This document shows positions 29,174 through 42,800 of a DNA stretch of 64,000 nucleotides, piece by piece. The stretch lies in assembly GCF_032854445.1 (NCBI RefSeq), contig NC_088301.1, positions 25,590,402-25,654,401 of the forward strand, given 5' to 3'. Position numbers and translations under genes: made by a program. The DNA is from Liolophura sinensis (lineage: Eukaryota; Mollusca; Polyplacophora; Chitonida; Chitonidae). Each line of letters opens with the position of its first letter. Position 1 is the first letter of the stretch. The notes under the pieces were generated by a model, which searched no databases, was not told where the DNA came from, and saw nothing but the letters and a program-made list of their open reading frames with translations.

Positions 29174-31757
29174 ATAGTTTCCCCCAGTATGAGCTGTGAA
29201 ACCATCCGGTCAAACAAACTCTCAATTCAGAATTTTGACAGGTTGTCCAACAAGAAAATTCAGAAAAACTTTCATAAACTGATATTGAATTACGCTGGAT
29301 TACCCCGGATGCAATTTCCGAAGAGGCTCTTCAACACAGGTGGTGGAAGCTGTGTTTTTGATTTAACCTGCAAGTGTGTTATGCTACTAAAATAAGGCAA
29401 AAAATATATATATATATATACTAAAACACAAAACAAAAACATTCCAATAAACTCATGAACATTTATTTAAAGTCAAAAGTAAATTAAACGATTTTTTTTG
29501 TTTACAACTAACATTATACATTTACAGCCCTTCGAAACAATGGGAAGACGAGGGCTTCACAGTGCATCTGCAGCAGGGGGCATGGGATCTAAGACAGGTT
29601 TTTTTTTAGTCATACTTTACATTGAAAAAGGCGTTACGTAAATAATATACATTAACAGAACAAACCGAACAGCATGTACTAGAAATGTTGCCCACCCAAA
29701 TGCATTCTGTGTGAAAGTAATATTTGTATGTTCGCTCTTTATGTTTCTCAATAAAGCTTTCATTTATCTATATTATTGTATGCAACACACATACACAAAA
29801 AAAAGCCCCCAAAAAAACAATCCATTGAACCACATACTTACAGATCCTTATAAAAGTTACAAGAGTTAATAATAGACAACCAAAAAGATTCCAACAAAAC
29901 ATTACAAAACAAAAGGTAAATGATTCAAACTACATTCCACCTGAAGCAACAACCAAAATATGACCCTCATGCATTTGCACTAAACAGACGACCTATTCAG
30001 GGGGAGATAATCTCAACCACAGACTGATTGATGCACCAAAGAAGAAATACGTATGCAAGATTTTCCACGTATATAAAACGTATGTAAGAATTTGTTCATA
30101 TAAAAATATGATATATGTACACAGTGTGTGACATCATGAACTGTTACTTATATAAAGCTTGTTAATACCACTTGAAAATAGCAGGAATTCCAGGTATTTC
30201 GCAGCAGATCAAGCCACATGCTTTTGAGCTACAGTATACAGCTCAGATTTTTTTGATTATTTTTTTTATTTTGGCAAATTCTTGCAAGAACTCAGAACAA
30301 AAATAGCTGGTGTCAATTCCACTTTAGTCACAAGTTTGGTGTGTATTATTTACATCCCCAGATGAAATTTTGGTATCTTTGTCTTCACAAAGTAACAGTT
30401 TGGTGACTTCAAGTCCAAAAACAAACATGCACGTCACTTCTAATTTTGGCTTCTGTCAAAACTGGCTTTGTGCAATCCTGCCAGATTTTTGGAATTTGAT
30501 CCTTCAAATAGCTGAACAGAGTGCCTGCTATGTAAAAACAAAATAGGACTACATTTCATGGACAACGAGATTGTAGAGATTCTGCATCTATATATCTCTC
30601 ACCGTTATCATGTAAGGGGTGATAACTTGCAAATGTCTTAATTTGTAATATGGAGCATCAGTTTATGAACATGACTAAAGGTACAACCTCACAAGTCACT
30701 GATTGACATTTTGCGAAAGTTTACTACACTGTTGACCTTTGGCCTTGATGTTTCATATGCCCTACAACTTGAGATTTCCAGGAAACTATTTCGCGAGAAA
30801 AACGCCATGATGATCCTCTAGGCCAATATGGGACATGAGCTCAGTGCGAAAGAGGCACAGAAGACCAGGCTAATTCGTTTCTCATGAAGTCCTGAACGAA
30901 CATACAGACCTTTATCATCTTATCAAATCACCCTGGGCTTAGGCTTAATCACTGACTAGTGAACACACGTAAGGATATTACAGCACACATTTTGATTACA
31001 CAATGCTCTATGTCATACTGGATTTCCAAATAATTATTGAAATGATTGCAGCAACAGTCTACAAACACATGATGGTGTGCATAGGAAATTTTCCTCATAC
31101 ATCTGGGGTGTTTACCTCATGTAATGCACATGCATTTAGTAGGAAACGGACATTTTAATTCATGTATGAAAGAAAAAAAAACTGTCTACAACTCCTTAGT
31201 CATACTTTACACAACGTTTCCTTAGACATAAATTAAGAGAACAACTCTCAACTGAATCAAAACAATGGTACTATACACATTTGAAGAGGGGTTTAGACTA
31301 CAATAACCTTTTTCACTAAGCTGTTTTCTTCGTGATATCAAATCTGAGACTATTACACACATGAAGTAAATCAGGGGTCAACTTCAAAGTCCTGTTCTCT
31401 TCTATCACAACATTTTTTTTCTGTTGTTGCATAAGGACAATGCTGTATTGTTAATCTGTTCTTCATTTCATTGTGGAGGCTACTTTGTTCTAGAGCACCC
31501 ATTATATTTACAATCAGAAGTCAAATCTTCTGCCTTAGGCATAAGGGTTAATTTAGCCGACATTTCAGTTTTCTTGCAAAAAGTACTACAACCGTGTTTA
31601 TGGCATTTTCACAAGGTACCCTTACAATGAAAACTGGCAACTTGTGATTTTTTTCTTTTCCTTTCTTAAGTCTGAACATCATCAATAAACACAATAGTAA
31701 CCCAAAACAAAACGTGGAAGTAACAGATTTCTTATCCTTGCATGTAGTAATTTGAGA
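29174..31757. other. Intergenic, nothing recognised
   Basis: AT-rich, with an (AT)n run at 29404-29420. Short open frames have no splice support or recognisable motif. Confidence 0.5.
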
Positions 31758-31893
31758 TTAAATTTTGATGTGCTTGTTAGTGTGCCATAACGCCACCATG
31801 CCAAGATTCCAGTAGCCATAACCAGTAGGAGGGGTAATCTTCAATGGTTCCACAGGCAACAACCCCTGGACAATGGAAAAACTCAGAAGATTT
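31758..31893 (-). CDS. Unassigned exon-like segment
   Basis: A good acceptor (tctctttgtag) on the minus strand opens two overlapping frames that both read as protein-like. One ends PPTGYGYWNLGMVALWHTNK, then HIKI and stop. The other contains YPSYWLWLLESWHGG and then stops. Neither is a family I recognise, and no partner exon could be joined with confidence. It could be the last exon of a small gene whose first exon lies near 33.4-33.7 kb, or chance. Confidence 0.2.
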
Positions 31894-34202
31894 CTACAAA
31901 GAGAAAACAAAGAAATTATTAACATTTAGCCTATCAATTATATTAAATTTAAATAACATTACAATATCTGGAAAAATCAGTATTTCATTCCGTGGAATAG
32001 AATAACTGTGTCTGCATGAATAATTCCACATTATTCAGAGAAATGTCAAAAAAAATGTACACGTACTTGGAACTTTGCATTGTAAACAAAATTAGGCTGC
32101 GTTAAGTTTCATGTCCTTTAGGACTCCGGCTTAATCCAAAGTGAATGATCCATGTTAAAGGATGGCATGTTAAAAATTTGATGCTGCCTAGCCTCAGCAG
32201 TTTGGTAGTCACAGGCTTGTAAATAACCCCTTGACAACATTAGTTATCATGATTGCTTGGGGAAGAACACAAAGTATTTACATGGTGAGCAGACAAGATA
32301 TCAATTTCCACTCACCATGTAAATATCAAGTAAATACTTTGTATCCTCACCCATCCACCCCGTCTCTCAACCAACCAAGAGTAACAAATTTACTATCCTA
32401 AAGAGCTTAAGTCATAAAAATTAATGAAGAAATGGGCAGTGCTTAGTGTTTTGATATATACAGCTCTGATGCCACCCACAGCCCAAATACTGGTGACATC
32501 TAAAAAAATTGTAGCTCATGTAAATTGCTGGCGGATCCATAGCAAGAGGGTGTAATTTTCCACATATCACTGACATGCTGATAGATTGTTAACTTGTGGC
32601 TAGTCTTGACTCTTGTGCCTTGTGCCATAATGTGACCTGCACCAAAATGAAGGCCTAGGCATCTACCATATAGTGTGTGTGCAAACAAGGTTTTGCACAC
32701 AAGGTTTTGGATGGGTTGAACCTATCAGATTGCAGAGAAAACTAGTCTATGGGATAATAAGTCATTATGAAGAGAAATGCATTAAATCCATATGCCTTAC
32801 AAACATATCATAGGAACTAGATTCCTCATACTCACCAGTAATATATACATCACAAGAAACAAACATGATCAGTCAGATGTTAGAATGTCCTGAATTATAA
32901 CATTTTCTGAAAACGAAGGAAAAAAATAATAATAATTTTAAAAAAAACTCACGTAACCATTGTTCAACACTTTAAAAAAAAAAAATTGCTTTACTTATAG
33001 CTAAATACATTTTAACATCCTTGGAGTCCTGAATAGATAAGCACCATTCTTGTCTGGAGCCACTTTTCTAAGTTTCATGTATATCACATTAACTCACATC
33101 TTTTTAGCCCAGGCAATGTCAATCATGGAAAATAAATTTACAAGATTCATGAAGCTTTACTGTTCAAAGCTGATTGTAAATGACCAGTGATTAACATAAT
33201 AATACAGAAATGAGAAAAGAAAAAGAAAAATTAACACTATTAACTTTTTTTTCTTTTTAGATGGAGTTTTTTTTTAGAAGCTACAATGCTCATTTTTGCA
33301 TATTTCCAGCAGAACTCCTGTTTATTTCAAAAGTGACATAAGATGTCAGTTAGGGTGAAAACAGTTACAAGTCCGGTGTAAGCCATGCCTCTAGATCTCT
33401 AATTATGTATATCGCTTCGCTAACAACCATCTGACACACTTCCTATACCCTTTGCGTTCAAGGTGAGTGTCTCTTGCAACCCATCACTGACACACTGCTT
33501 GGCAGCAGTTAGTGACAGAGCCGAAGCTGTAGGTAACCTACAGAAATCCACGAATCCACACCCAAAAAACAATCCAGCCATCAACCACGTGAACTTCAAG
33601 AACAAATTACTTTGCTATCGTAGAGTTTCACTGTTGTCGTTTGAAGGAAAGAGACAATACTTTTTCCTTGGCGTGTCCACCATGTTGCTGAGCCGAGCTA
33701 CTTCCGCTGCAGGCAAATGGGAATTCCCCTTTTTCTAAAAAATATCGACTGATCCCGGTAAAAACAAGCTTTTTAAAAAGCCCCATACTGACTGAGCTCT
33801 TGTCGTGCACATCATCTCAGTTCACTGCCGGTCACTGAACATTCGGGGCAATAGGAAGTGTGTCCGATCATTGTTAGCGAAGCGATACTATACATATGAC
33901 CTGATGTTGATCAGATTGGGTCTTAACTCTCTCGTTAACCCAATCCTTTTCTTGTGTGATGTCGACACTATTAAACAACGGTGTAAAATGGATCCAATTT
34001 AACAAATGCAGATTAATACAATCCTTAACTGAGGACTGATTTCCTGAAATACTTATTTTAGAAGATTTTGAAGGTAAGTCAGGCAACTGACGTCCTCTTT
34101 TGTGGATGATTTTCATTACTGTATATACCAGTTCATGCCTAACTTTGCCATGATGTCAAAACAACTGTAAAAAGTCGTTAAAACTCCTGTATTCATGACG
34201 GA
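31894..34202. other. Intergenic / possible Tudor-gene 3' UTR
   Basis: Apart from the 32271 hairpin nothing is firm. A minus-strand AATAAA at 33321-33326 is a candidate polyadenylation signal for the Tudor gene when the distal last exon is used, about 880 bases after its stop. A minus-strand open frame at 33420-33605 has a hydrophobic start but no recognised family. Confidence 0.35.
32271..32340. repeat. Inverted repeat with an 11-bp duplicated bulge
   Basis: AAAGTATTTACATGGTGAG at 32271-32289 is matched in reverse complement by 32311-32340. There an extra 11 bases interrupt the arm after the inner 14-bp perfect stem (ATTTACATGGTGAG with CTCACCATGTAAAT). The loop is 21 bases. Confidence 0.85.
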
Positions 34203-34324
34203 CTAAGTCTTCCAAATGAACGCTCCCTGACCTTTGTTTGCCAGTTTCTCTGGCTGCTCTGACTCTGTGGCTGAAATCTCTTTGGTTTCTTCCAGATTTT
34301 GATCAGCCTCTGCGCAATCACTAA
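34203..34324 (-). CDS. Tudor gene distal alternative last exon (copy 1)
   Basis: Acceptor ggtgtagcag, phase 1. It encodes SDCAEADQNLEETKEISATE, SEQP and then EKLANKGQGAFIWKT before TAG at 34203-34205. It is the same as copy 2 up to SEQP and 15 residues longer. It can be used only if the proximal copy is skipped. Confidence 0.6.
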
Positions 34325-36800
34325 CTGCTACACCTAAGGAAATAGAAACACCGCACAATAAATTTCACATATCTAAGTATGTAGAGTTTGTTTTTTGTTT
34401 TTTTTTTTATTTGCAATTTTAAAATTGGCCCAATTCTATGGCTGCTCTGACTCCGTGGCTGAAATCTCTTTGGTTTCTTCCAGATTTTGATCAGCCTCTG
34501 CACAATCATTAACTGCTAAACCTAAGGAAATAAAAACACCGCACAATAAATTTCACATATCTAAGAATGTAGAGTTTGTTTTTTGTTTTTTTTTATTTGC
34601 AATTTTAAACAATTTTCCACTTTTCCAATTTATCAGGGCTGCCAAACCATTACGGCTGAAGCTCCTCACATAAACCAGACTTTGGATAAGTTATACTGAC
34701 CAACCATTCCACATGCCACACAGGTCAAGTGATCTATGGCAAAGTCAGGCAAGAGAGTACTGCCCACCATTATTGCCACCAAACAACGGCAGCGATAGAA
34801 TCTTGAAAAATTCCCCTCGAGAATGCTAGTGAAGATAGTTCTCATATAACCTAACCTTCACAGATGTTCATACAAAAACAGTGTTGATTTATTTATTTAT
34901 TTTTTTGGATTAGTGTTTTATGCCGTACTCAGGAATATTTCACTCACATGACAACGGCCAGGATCATGGTGGTAGGAAACCGGGCACATTGTTGATCTAA
35001 GAATTTCTTACACATGTACATAAATATGTCAAACTGTCAATCTAATTATCTTAGATATCTTAATCATGAGCTAAAGTTTAAATGCATTGAAAATGTAATT
35101 CAAATGGCTACATTTCAGTTCTATAGAAACACTGTTGGTTTAATTACGAACACTTTGAATGAAACTTATGCATGTTGGGAGGTAATCAAATAAACCCATC
35201 ATCTTGCACATATATTCAAATGGAAGTTTTTAGGGAAACATTTGTGGAATACTCATCAATAATGTCACACCTGAAAAACCACCACCAACTCCTGAAGTGT
35301 GCATTGCAAGTGATGCAACAACAACACAGTGATTTTAGTGAAACTTGCAAAATTTAACCGTGGCCCAATTGCGAATTGTTCAATTTCATAACCTACATAC
35401 TGCATGCTTTAAAATACGAGGTCCTAATTTTCTCACATTACGCTATAGTCACGGTCACGTAACAAGGAGGTAATTCAGAGCAGGCCTATTTATAAAACAT
35501 GCTTGATTGATTTATTTATTTGATTGGTGTTTTACGCTGTATTCAAGAATATTTCACTTATACAAAACTGGGCAGAGCCGAAAACATGCTTGAAATAACT
35601 TAAATAATGTCCTTCATAGCAGGCTGGTGTGTAATTAGACTGAATGGGACAAAGAGGTCAGCTCAATAATCATTGTAAATACCCCAACCCCACCATTACC
35701 ACAATCAGCTAATTCATACCTTTACTTGCACAGTTAGAGGTAAACGTTTTTTCATTTTTAACAGTGCAGAAGTTGGAATAACGTAAAAATCATGCAAACT
35801 TCAGATGACAGAGTGTGAGATTTCCTGTGAAAATATGGTCTTCATTGTCTTGCAAAATTTCTACAAAGACATTTAAAAAAATAATTTTAGTATGGTAGGT
35901 ATTTAGGATCACTTCTTGGTATATCTTGTCTTTGCATAATAATGTTCTAAATGATGATGTAATGCTTGTGTAGTAAATTTACTTGTGCTCAAATTTGTGC
36001 CTGTCACCTGACAATGGCGTTCAACCAGAATATTGGTAATTTTTCGTTTTAATATACTCATAAATGTTAAATTTTATTTATTTAATTGGTGTTTTATGCA
36101 GTACTCACATAACTATAAAAATTCAAATTAAAAAAAATGTGTTTGGAACCTTTTTAGAATACATGTACTAACATTCAGAACATACATACCAAGAGGTGGC
36201 CCCAATACAAAAAACTATACAAAAAAATACTTTCAAATATTCTTAATCCTGAAACAAAATATTGAAAGAAGGCCATATTTACAAATAACTTCTCACATGC
36301 TTTCATCTGAAGTTTGCATCACTACTTTGTTTTTTCTCCTTTAAAGGCTATATGATGTAGACCTAAAGTATACCCATCATTTACTGATCAACATCCATCA
36401 CAATGGGCCATTCTCGGTTTTTGATTCCGTCATCTATAACACAGCCAGACTCTATGGTCAGCTTTCTAGCCCTAGAAAACTATCCACTGACTTATCACTA
36501 TAATTTTTCTTATCAAATTGTTCCTCAATATGTATTAAATATTCAACTTCAATAATTATTATTATACAGGATTTTCTCTATTGATTATTCATTTTAATTA
36601 TGTTTCCCTTAAAATCAACCAGTCTTCGGTGTTACAGATACAGATTAACTTACTTTAAATGATAATTTTACATATGATAAAGTAGTTCCGTTTTACATAA
36701 AAAATATTATTCTCTGTACCTTCTTGCTCCTCAGCAACGTCGTCCACTGTTTCAGCTGTTTCAAAAAACAAGTGAAGATTGCTTTTATCATTTTTCTCTC

Positions 36801-36835
<35 letters not shown>

Positions 36836-39800
36836 AAGCGATTCTCAATTTGCAAGCGATGGACTGTTCTTTTGCAATACAAGAACACTATGTCAACAGT
36901 TTGTGAGCAAAATGTTATCGCTAAGGCAGGAAGGGACAATACGTAACAAACTATACAGACTTGGCGCCATTTTAACTTTACGCAGGAACAATTCCCCATT
37001 AACACAAGTTATTCTATTATAAATTATCGGCCAAGGTCAACCTCATTTTTTCTTGTTTTTGTGAAGAACCTTCTTAGGTTTGACCAACTGTTTTCAATAA
37101 ATGGAAGAAATATACATGTTACAGACACTGCCGTATATATGAAGACAATACAGAATACTACACCTAAATTACATATATGCCTAAGTAAATGTACCTTCTT
37201 CGACCTTTTGAATATTGTTTGTGTTTTCATCCTTGGTTTCGGACTCTACAAGTCAGAAAAAAAAAATTAACTAACATACAACATGATTATCAAATAAATA
37301 ACAAAAAAAAGTTAAACATTAAACAAATGAAGTGGTTAGAAAATAACATATCACAACATAATTATAATAAGGAATTAATGGGGTAGATATGAACAACAAA
37401 CACAAACAGTTTATATTTTCCTTACCATTTTCACAGTCATAGAATGAACTTTCCTTTGTGATGGACATATCATGGAATGATCCCTCTGTAATCAAAACAT
37501 GGAGTAAGACAAATATGAAATTATGAAAAAAAAACATTTTGATTTTAACTTGGGGCTATTATATACAGGGAAATGCAAGACTTATTAAAATCAAAGACAT
37601 CTTCCACCAACTGCATCTCCTTAGAAATACAACTCTTGCTGATGTGGGAAACTTTCTGATTTGATAAGATTCTCATAATAACCATCTTCTGGATTTTAAA
37701 TTTTCAATTTTATGTTGAGAAAGGGTTTTGGAGAAGAATCATCAAATGACAAGGTTTAAGTCGGGGGCCTCCCTGGCTCAGTTGGTAAGCGCGCTAGCCA
37801 AGCGTAATGACCCAGGAGCCTCTGACCAATGCGGTCGCTGTGAGTTCAAGTCCACCTCATCCTGGCTTCCTCTCCGGCCGTACGTGGGAAGGTCCGCTAG
37901 CAACCTGCGGATGGTCCCCCGGGCTCTGCCCGGCTTCCTCCCACCATAATGCTGGCCACCACCGCATAAGTGAAATATTCTAGAGTACAGCGTAAAAAAA
38001 CCCAATCAAATAAATAAATAAACAAGGTTTAAGTCATGAATCAGAAAGTAGCCATAGTTAAGCCTGTAATTACAACCACCTATATTCAACATGTGCTAAG
38101 CAGTCACACTCTACTGTATTCCAACGATTTTTCATGTTAAATAACCTACATTATGCGGGTATCTGTCCAACATGGCTAAGACTTTCAACATGTTAGGACG
38201 ATCAGGAAATCAGAAGATGAAGGCTCTAAACTTTGGGAACTGTTTTTTTGTGTTTGAATATTTAGTGTTTTAGCCTGCCTCTTTGTTGTGAAATTTTTGA
38301 TACTTTACACCTGCACAACATGACATCAAAACCGAACAGTTTGTTTTATGACATTCCAATATGATCTCAGCAGGATGACATCATCATGGAATTTTAGCTG
38401 ACTTTAGCATTCCTACTTCCTGTAATAAGACACAATGTCACACAAAACGTCACATACGGCATCACGCTATATACACATACATGACAGTCCACAGCTAAAA
38501 TATTTGATGCAAAACAGTTCAAGTACATAAAATCATCATAATCTCCTCTAGTGGGTTATTATTTCCACCGCATAACCCATGCAATATTTACTGTATTCAA
38601 CCATCACCGTGCAATATCCTCTGTATCTTCAACAGTGAGTTCTCCTTACCCAGATCAGGCTGCAGACTGTCCTCCATCTCCAGCTCAATGTCCAGCTCGG
38701 AACCAGGAATCAGCTGAACCCCTTTAGACAGCAGGTACCTGTTCAATGACCAGCCCGTGTGGTCCTCCTCGTCAAACAAGTACACGTGGTACAGCCCGTT
38801 CTCTTTCTTACCGATGCGAGCTTTCAGGGTCTTATCCTCACACATATCTGAAAACACCATGTATCTATTTGTACACATGTACATAATGGGTGCCCCAATT
38901 AAAGTAAAAAAAAAAAAAGAGCCTAAATTCAGAAATTAACAAATGCATTTATTTTGATTATTTTGAAGTGAAAACATGTAATTAAATACAGCTTGTTCCT
39001 ATATCAGTATATCTGTTACCGGTATTAAGTCTCGTATTTAACCTAATATTAAATAATAAATTCCAACAATTTCTTGCTTTTAACCCAAATTATGCAACTG
39101 AAAACAGCGTCCAATTAAGAAGTTCTACATATTCAGCCCTGCTCTTTGTGACAAACTGGCAGCGCTCAATTGGCTTTACGTATCAAAACTTTGCCTTTAT
39201 CTGTACAGAGTAACAATAAGTATATGATCAAAATGCCTGGACCAATGGACGCAATGAACTGATTCTTCAAACCTGTAAAAGGATTTTTTCTCAAAATTAC
39301 ATTACTTCATCTCAAGTGTCATCCCTTAAGAACACTCAGCTAGGTCAGTGGCAGGTTGCACAAAGCGGTCATAGGCTAAGTTTACTGTAACTACCATGGA
39401 GACACATGTTAAAAACATATGTTGCCAACTTGAGCTACAATCGTGCTGCGCAAGAGGCCCCTGGTCACCAAGATGGTATTCGGAGCCTAGTACATTCAGG
39501 ACTTCAGAAGGCTTCCATTCAGCCCACCAACTTGACCAACTACGCTATGCACTTACCTCTAAAGATTTTTTTTTTGATTGGTGTTTTACGCCGTACTCAA
39601 GAATATTTCACTTATACGACGGCGGCCAGCATTATGGTGGGTGGAAACCAGGGGAAACCCACGACCATCCGCAGGTTGCTGGGAGACCTTCTCACGTACG
39701 GCCAGAGAGCTTACCTCTAAAGAAGGCTGTTGTATCAGCTAACCAGTTGTCCCCATCTGACCAGATGTCAGCCAGACAGCACGGGATGTATTGTACAGGC

Positions 39801-42800
39801 AGACTTAACATTGTTTCTGGGAGGGCACGGATCTTTGACTCCGGCCTCCACTCACTGTTTCCAAAGTCCACATACAACACCTAAAACAACATCACCTGGT
39901 TTTAAGAAAGTGATCATGGTTAAAGCATAGGACAGCACTTTAAAACAAAGAAGCCTGGGAGATAAGTGATGTATGCTTGATAATTTGAGGTATAAACCTT
40001 GGGAGTTTGAACATATTTTCTAGCTTCTGCAATGAATTATGCACTCCAGGCTAAGAGGAATTATTACTGTTAAGTACATCCAGGCTTAAATTATCAAAAC
40101 CACTGTGATAATTAATTAAATTGCTGGACTTATGTCATCACTGAACAAGCAAATGTGAACCAATTATTTGTTTCTCTATTCCTGAATGTTCATTTCTATT
40201 CCACATAATCTCACCAAGCTGAACTCGCAGTGTAATTTTTCACACTAGCTTACAAAGTGTGTTCAGCTGAATGGAAATTAACAGAATTTGCACCTTTCAA
40301 ATAATACTGATTGACACTTCACAGGGTTAGAATTAAGGTCCGGTGATGGTAACCTGTTTATGTGTTACCATATTTTCAGGTGTGGTAACCCATGATAAAG
40401 GATACGTCACCACCCGTGATCGAAGTGACTGACCACTTATACCATGTATCTTGGCAATGTGCTGGGAGCAAAGTTTGCAATCAACTTTAGTGTGTTTATC
40501 CGCATTTGCATCGTAAACAAAATAGCTGTGGAAGACCCACGAGAGAAATGTTCTGACAGAAACAAATTTTCTGTTGCTAGACACCTTACCACCTTTACTT
40601 TTTGACATTTTCTGCAAACCCAGTTTTAATCCATCAGCGAGCATGGTTACAAGGCGTAACTCTTTTGTGTACAGAGGTAAATTAATACTGGCTGGATTTT
40701 CTCGAAATATTCCGCTTGACGAATGCAGAGGTAGGGATTTGAGAGGCTACATTTTATTGGCTGCTTACAGGACACGTTTACCTCATGGCACAACCCAAAG
40801 CACTGATTGGCTGTCCACAAACAGGGATCAAACAAACCTAACTGAAAACATTTCGTTAGAAATGTGTGCATATGCTGACATGAAATGTGAATTTAGCGTC
40901 AAACAATAAAATTTGCCGCATATCATCTCACAGGTGAAGGTTTCCAATTACTCAATCCAGTCAAGGTTCAATAGAAAATTTTCTGTGTTTTCCACTGAAA
41001 CTGCAGTCGATCCGAGAGTCTATAATCGTTGCATATTGAGGAGCAGCACTGTGTGTGTTACAGTGTACATGCAGACAAGTAACATTATCGGTGCCGGTAG
41101 TCAACGACGCAAGGGAGGTTTCGCATCAATATTATACAGGGGTTCATAGAAGTTGTCTGGCTGAGCCTGTTTTAGGTCCGTCGATTGAATAAAAAACTAA
41201 ATAGCTGGTTATATTTATTCAATTTGAGGTTCTTTTTCGAAAAAAATATTCAAATCTTTACATAACTCAATTTGAACATATCCAAAGTTGTGAGTTATCT
41301 CCCTTTTACAGAAATCTTCATGACCCACTGTGTTGATCAGATTTAAGAAGGCAAGATTTGGAGGAGGAGGGGCATATGAAAACCAATATGAGACACTGAA
41401 AGTCTCTTTGGTCTCTGCCAAACCCATCCCCACCAATAATTTGACCTACTTCAACTTCCGATCATTCTGGCTTTTTGCACTAGCATAGTGCGAGTGGCTG
41501 CATGTGAGCGCACGCTGTTTGCCTCCAGCCTCTAGAGATTCCTACAAGTCCAAATTTTTACAACGGGAAACTCAAAATCGAGTTTTTCCCGGGTCCAGAT
41601 TGAGTTTATTTAAATATTTTAAACATCAACTATAACCTGGTATTGAGTTTAATTCCACGTTAGTGACAGGTAATTTTGTCACATACACATAATTTTACAA
41701 GTATATTATCCTGCTCAGAGATATACATATCAAAAGCAAACATGTTCAAAATACAGGGTTTATCCTGTTACTGGAAACAGACACAAGGTTACTGTTTCAT
41801 TATATACCTCTATGTAATGAAACAGTTATAAACCATGCATGCCCAGTTGTTGGTTGTTATAAATATTAGGGGAAAGACAAGAACTAACAAATTTTACATA
41901 CAAAATAAACATACATAGGCACCCAAACACAAAAGACAAGGATTAATCTGATCAGAGATAGTATTTATCATTCAATGGAATTCATTTTCGTGGATTTACT
42001 TCAAAGATGTGTTCGCGGGAATTAATGTCATCGTAATTAATCAAGGAATTACTGAAAAAAAATCTCAAAACTGTTCAATTTTCCAAGCTATAATATGGCT
42101 GAAATTACTCAAGCACGTCAAACAGGTATTATTAAGAGTGGCTATAATCCTCTTTTGTTTCCTGCTAATCCTTGTAATCTGGATCAGAGATTATAACATC
42201 GAGGGATGGATTATCACTATGTAAGAATGTGACATTCGCACCTAGGGTGAGCAGTATTCAAATAGCCTAAGAGATGTGACTTGTTTCAGCACCCTGTTTG
42301 AAGGTGATGCATGATTTTTGATTTTCTGAAATGTTTTTGTTTCAAGGTCATTTTTGACATACATGTCCTTTTACAGACTAAGAGTGACAACCACAGCCTT
42401 TGACGGTCGAGTGAGTACTTTTAATCAACTGGCAAAGTCACCTGTTGCATTTTGAGCAGTTCAACGTAAAATATACATGTATAAATTCACCATTATTGGA
42501 GCTAGTCATTCACGCAGTCTACCAACACGATTAGTCTTAGTTTTCGGTCTTAATTGTCCTCTGTAGCCGGTCATAAACCGTTAATATTGCGTAATTGTCA
42601 AACAGCGTTGTTGTATACAGTTCATAAGTTATCAGAAGCTCACTCATTGGTCCACATGAGTCCACATTGGTCATACTAAATACAAATGGACTTCCACTTT
42701 GTTTTATAACCACCAAACCTCATTACCATAGTTTGAATGTATTTAAAGCCTTATTTTAATTTAATTAGCCAATATGTGCATGACCACTCCAGCTTGTCAC

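Noticed and set aside
33420-33605. Minus-strand frame starting MFLKFTWLMAGLFFGCGF, signal-peptide-like
   Set aside because: Only one hydrophobic stretch, no family match and no strong donor. Kept only as a possible partner of the 31758 segment.
39396-39884. 162-codon plus-strand open frame
   Set aside because: It runs through a SINE and antisense to Tudor exon 7, so it is a chance frame.
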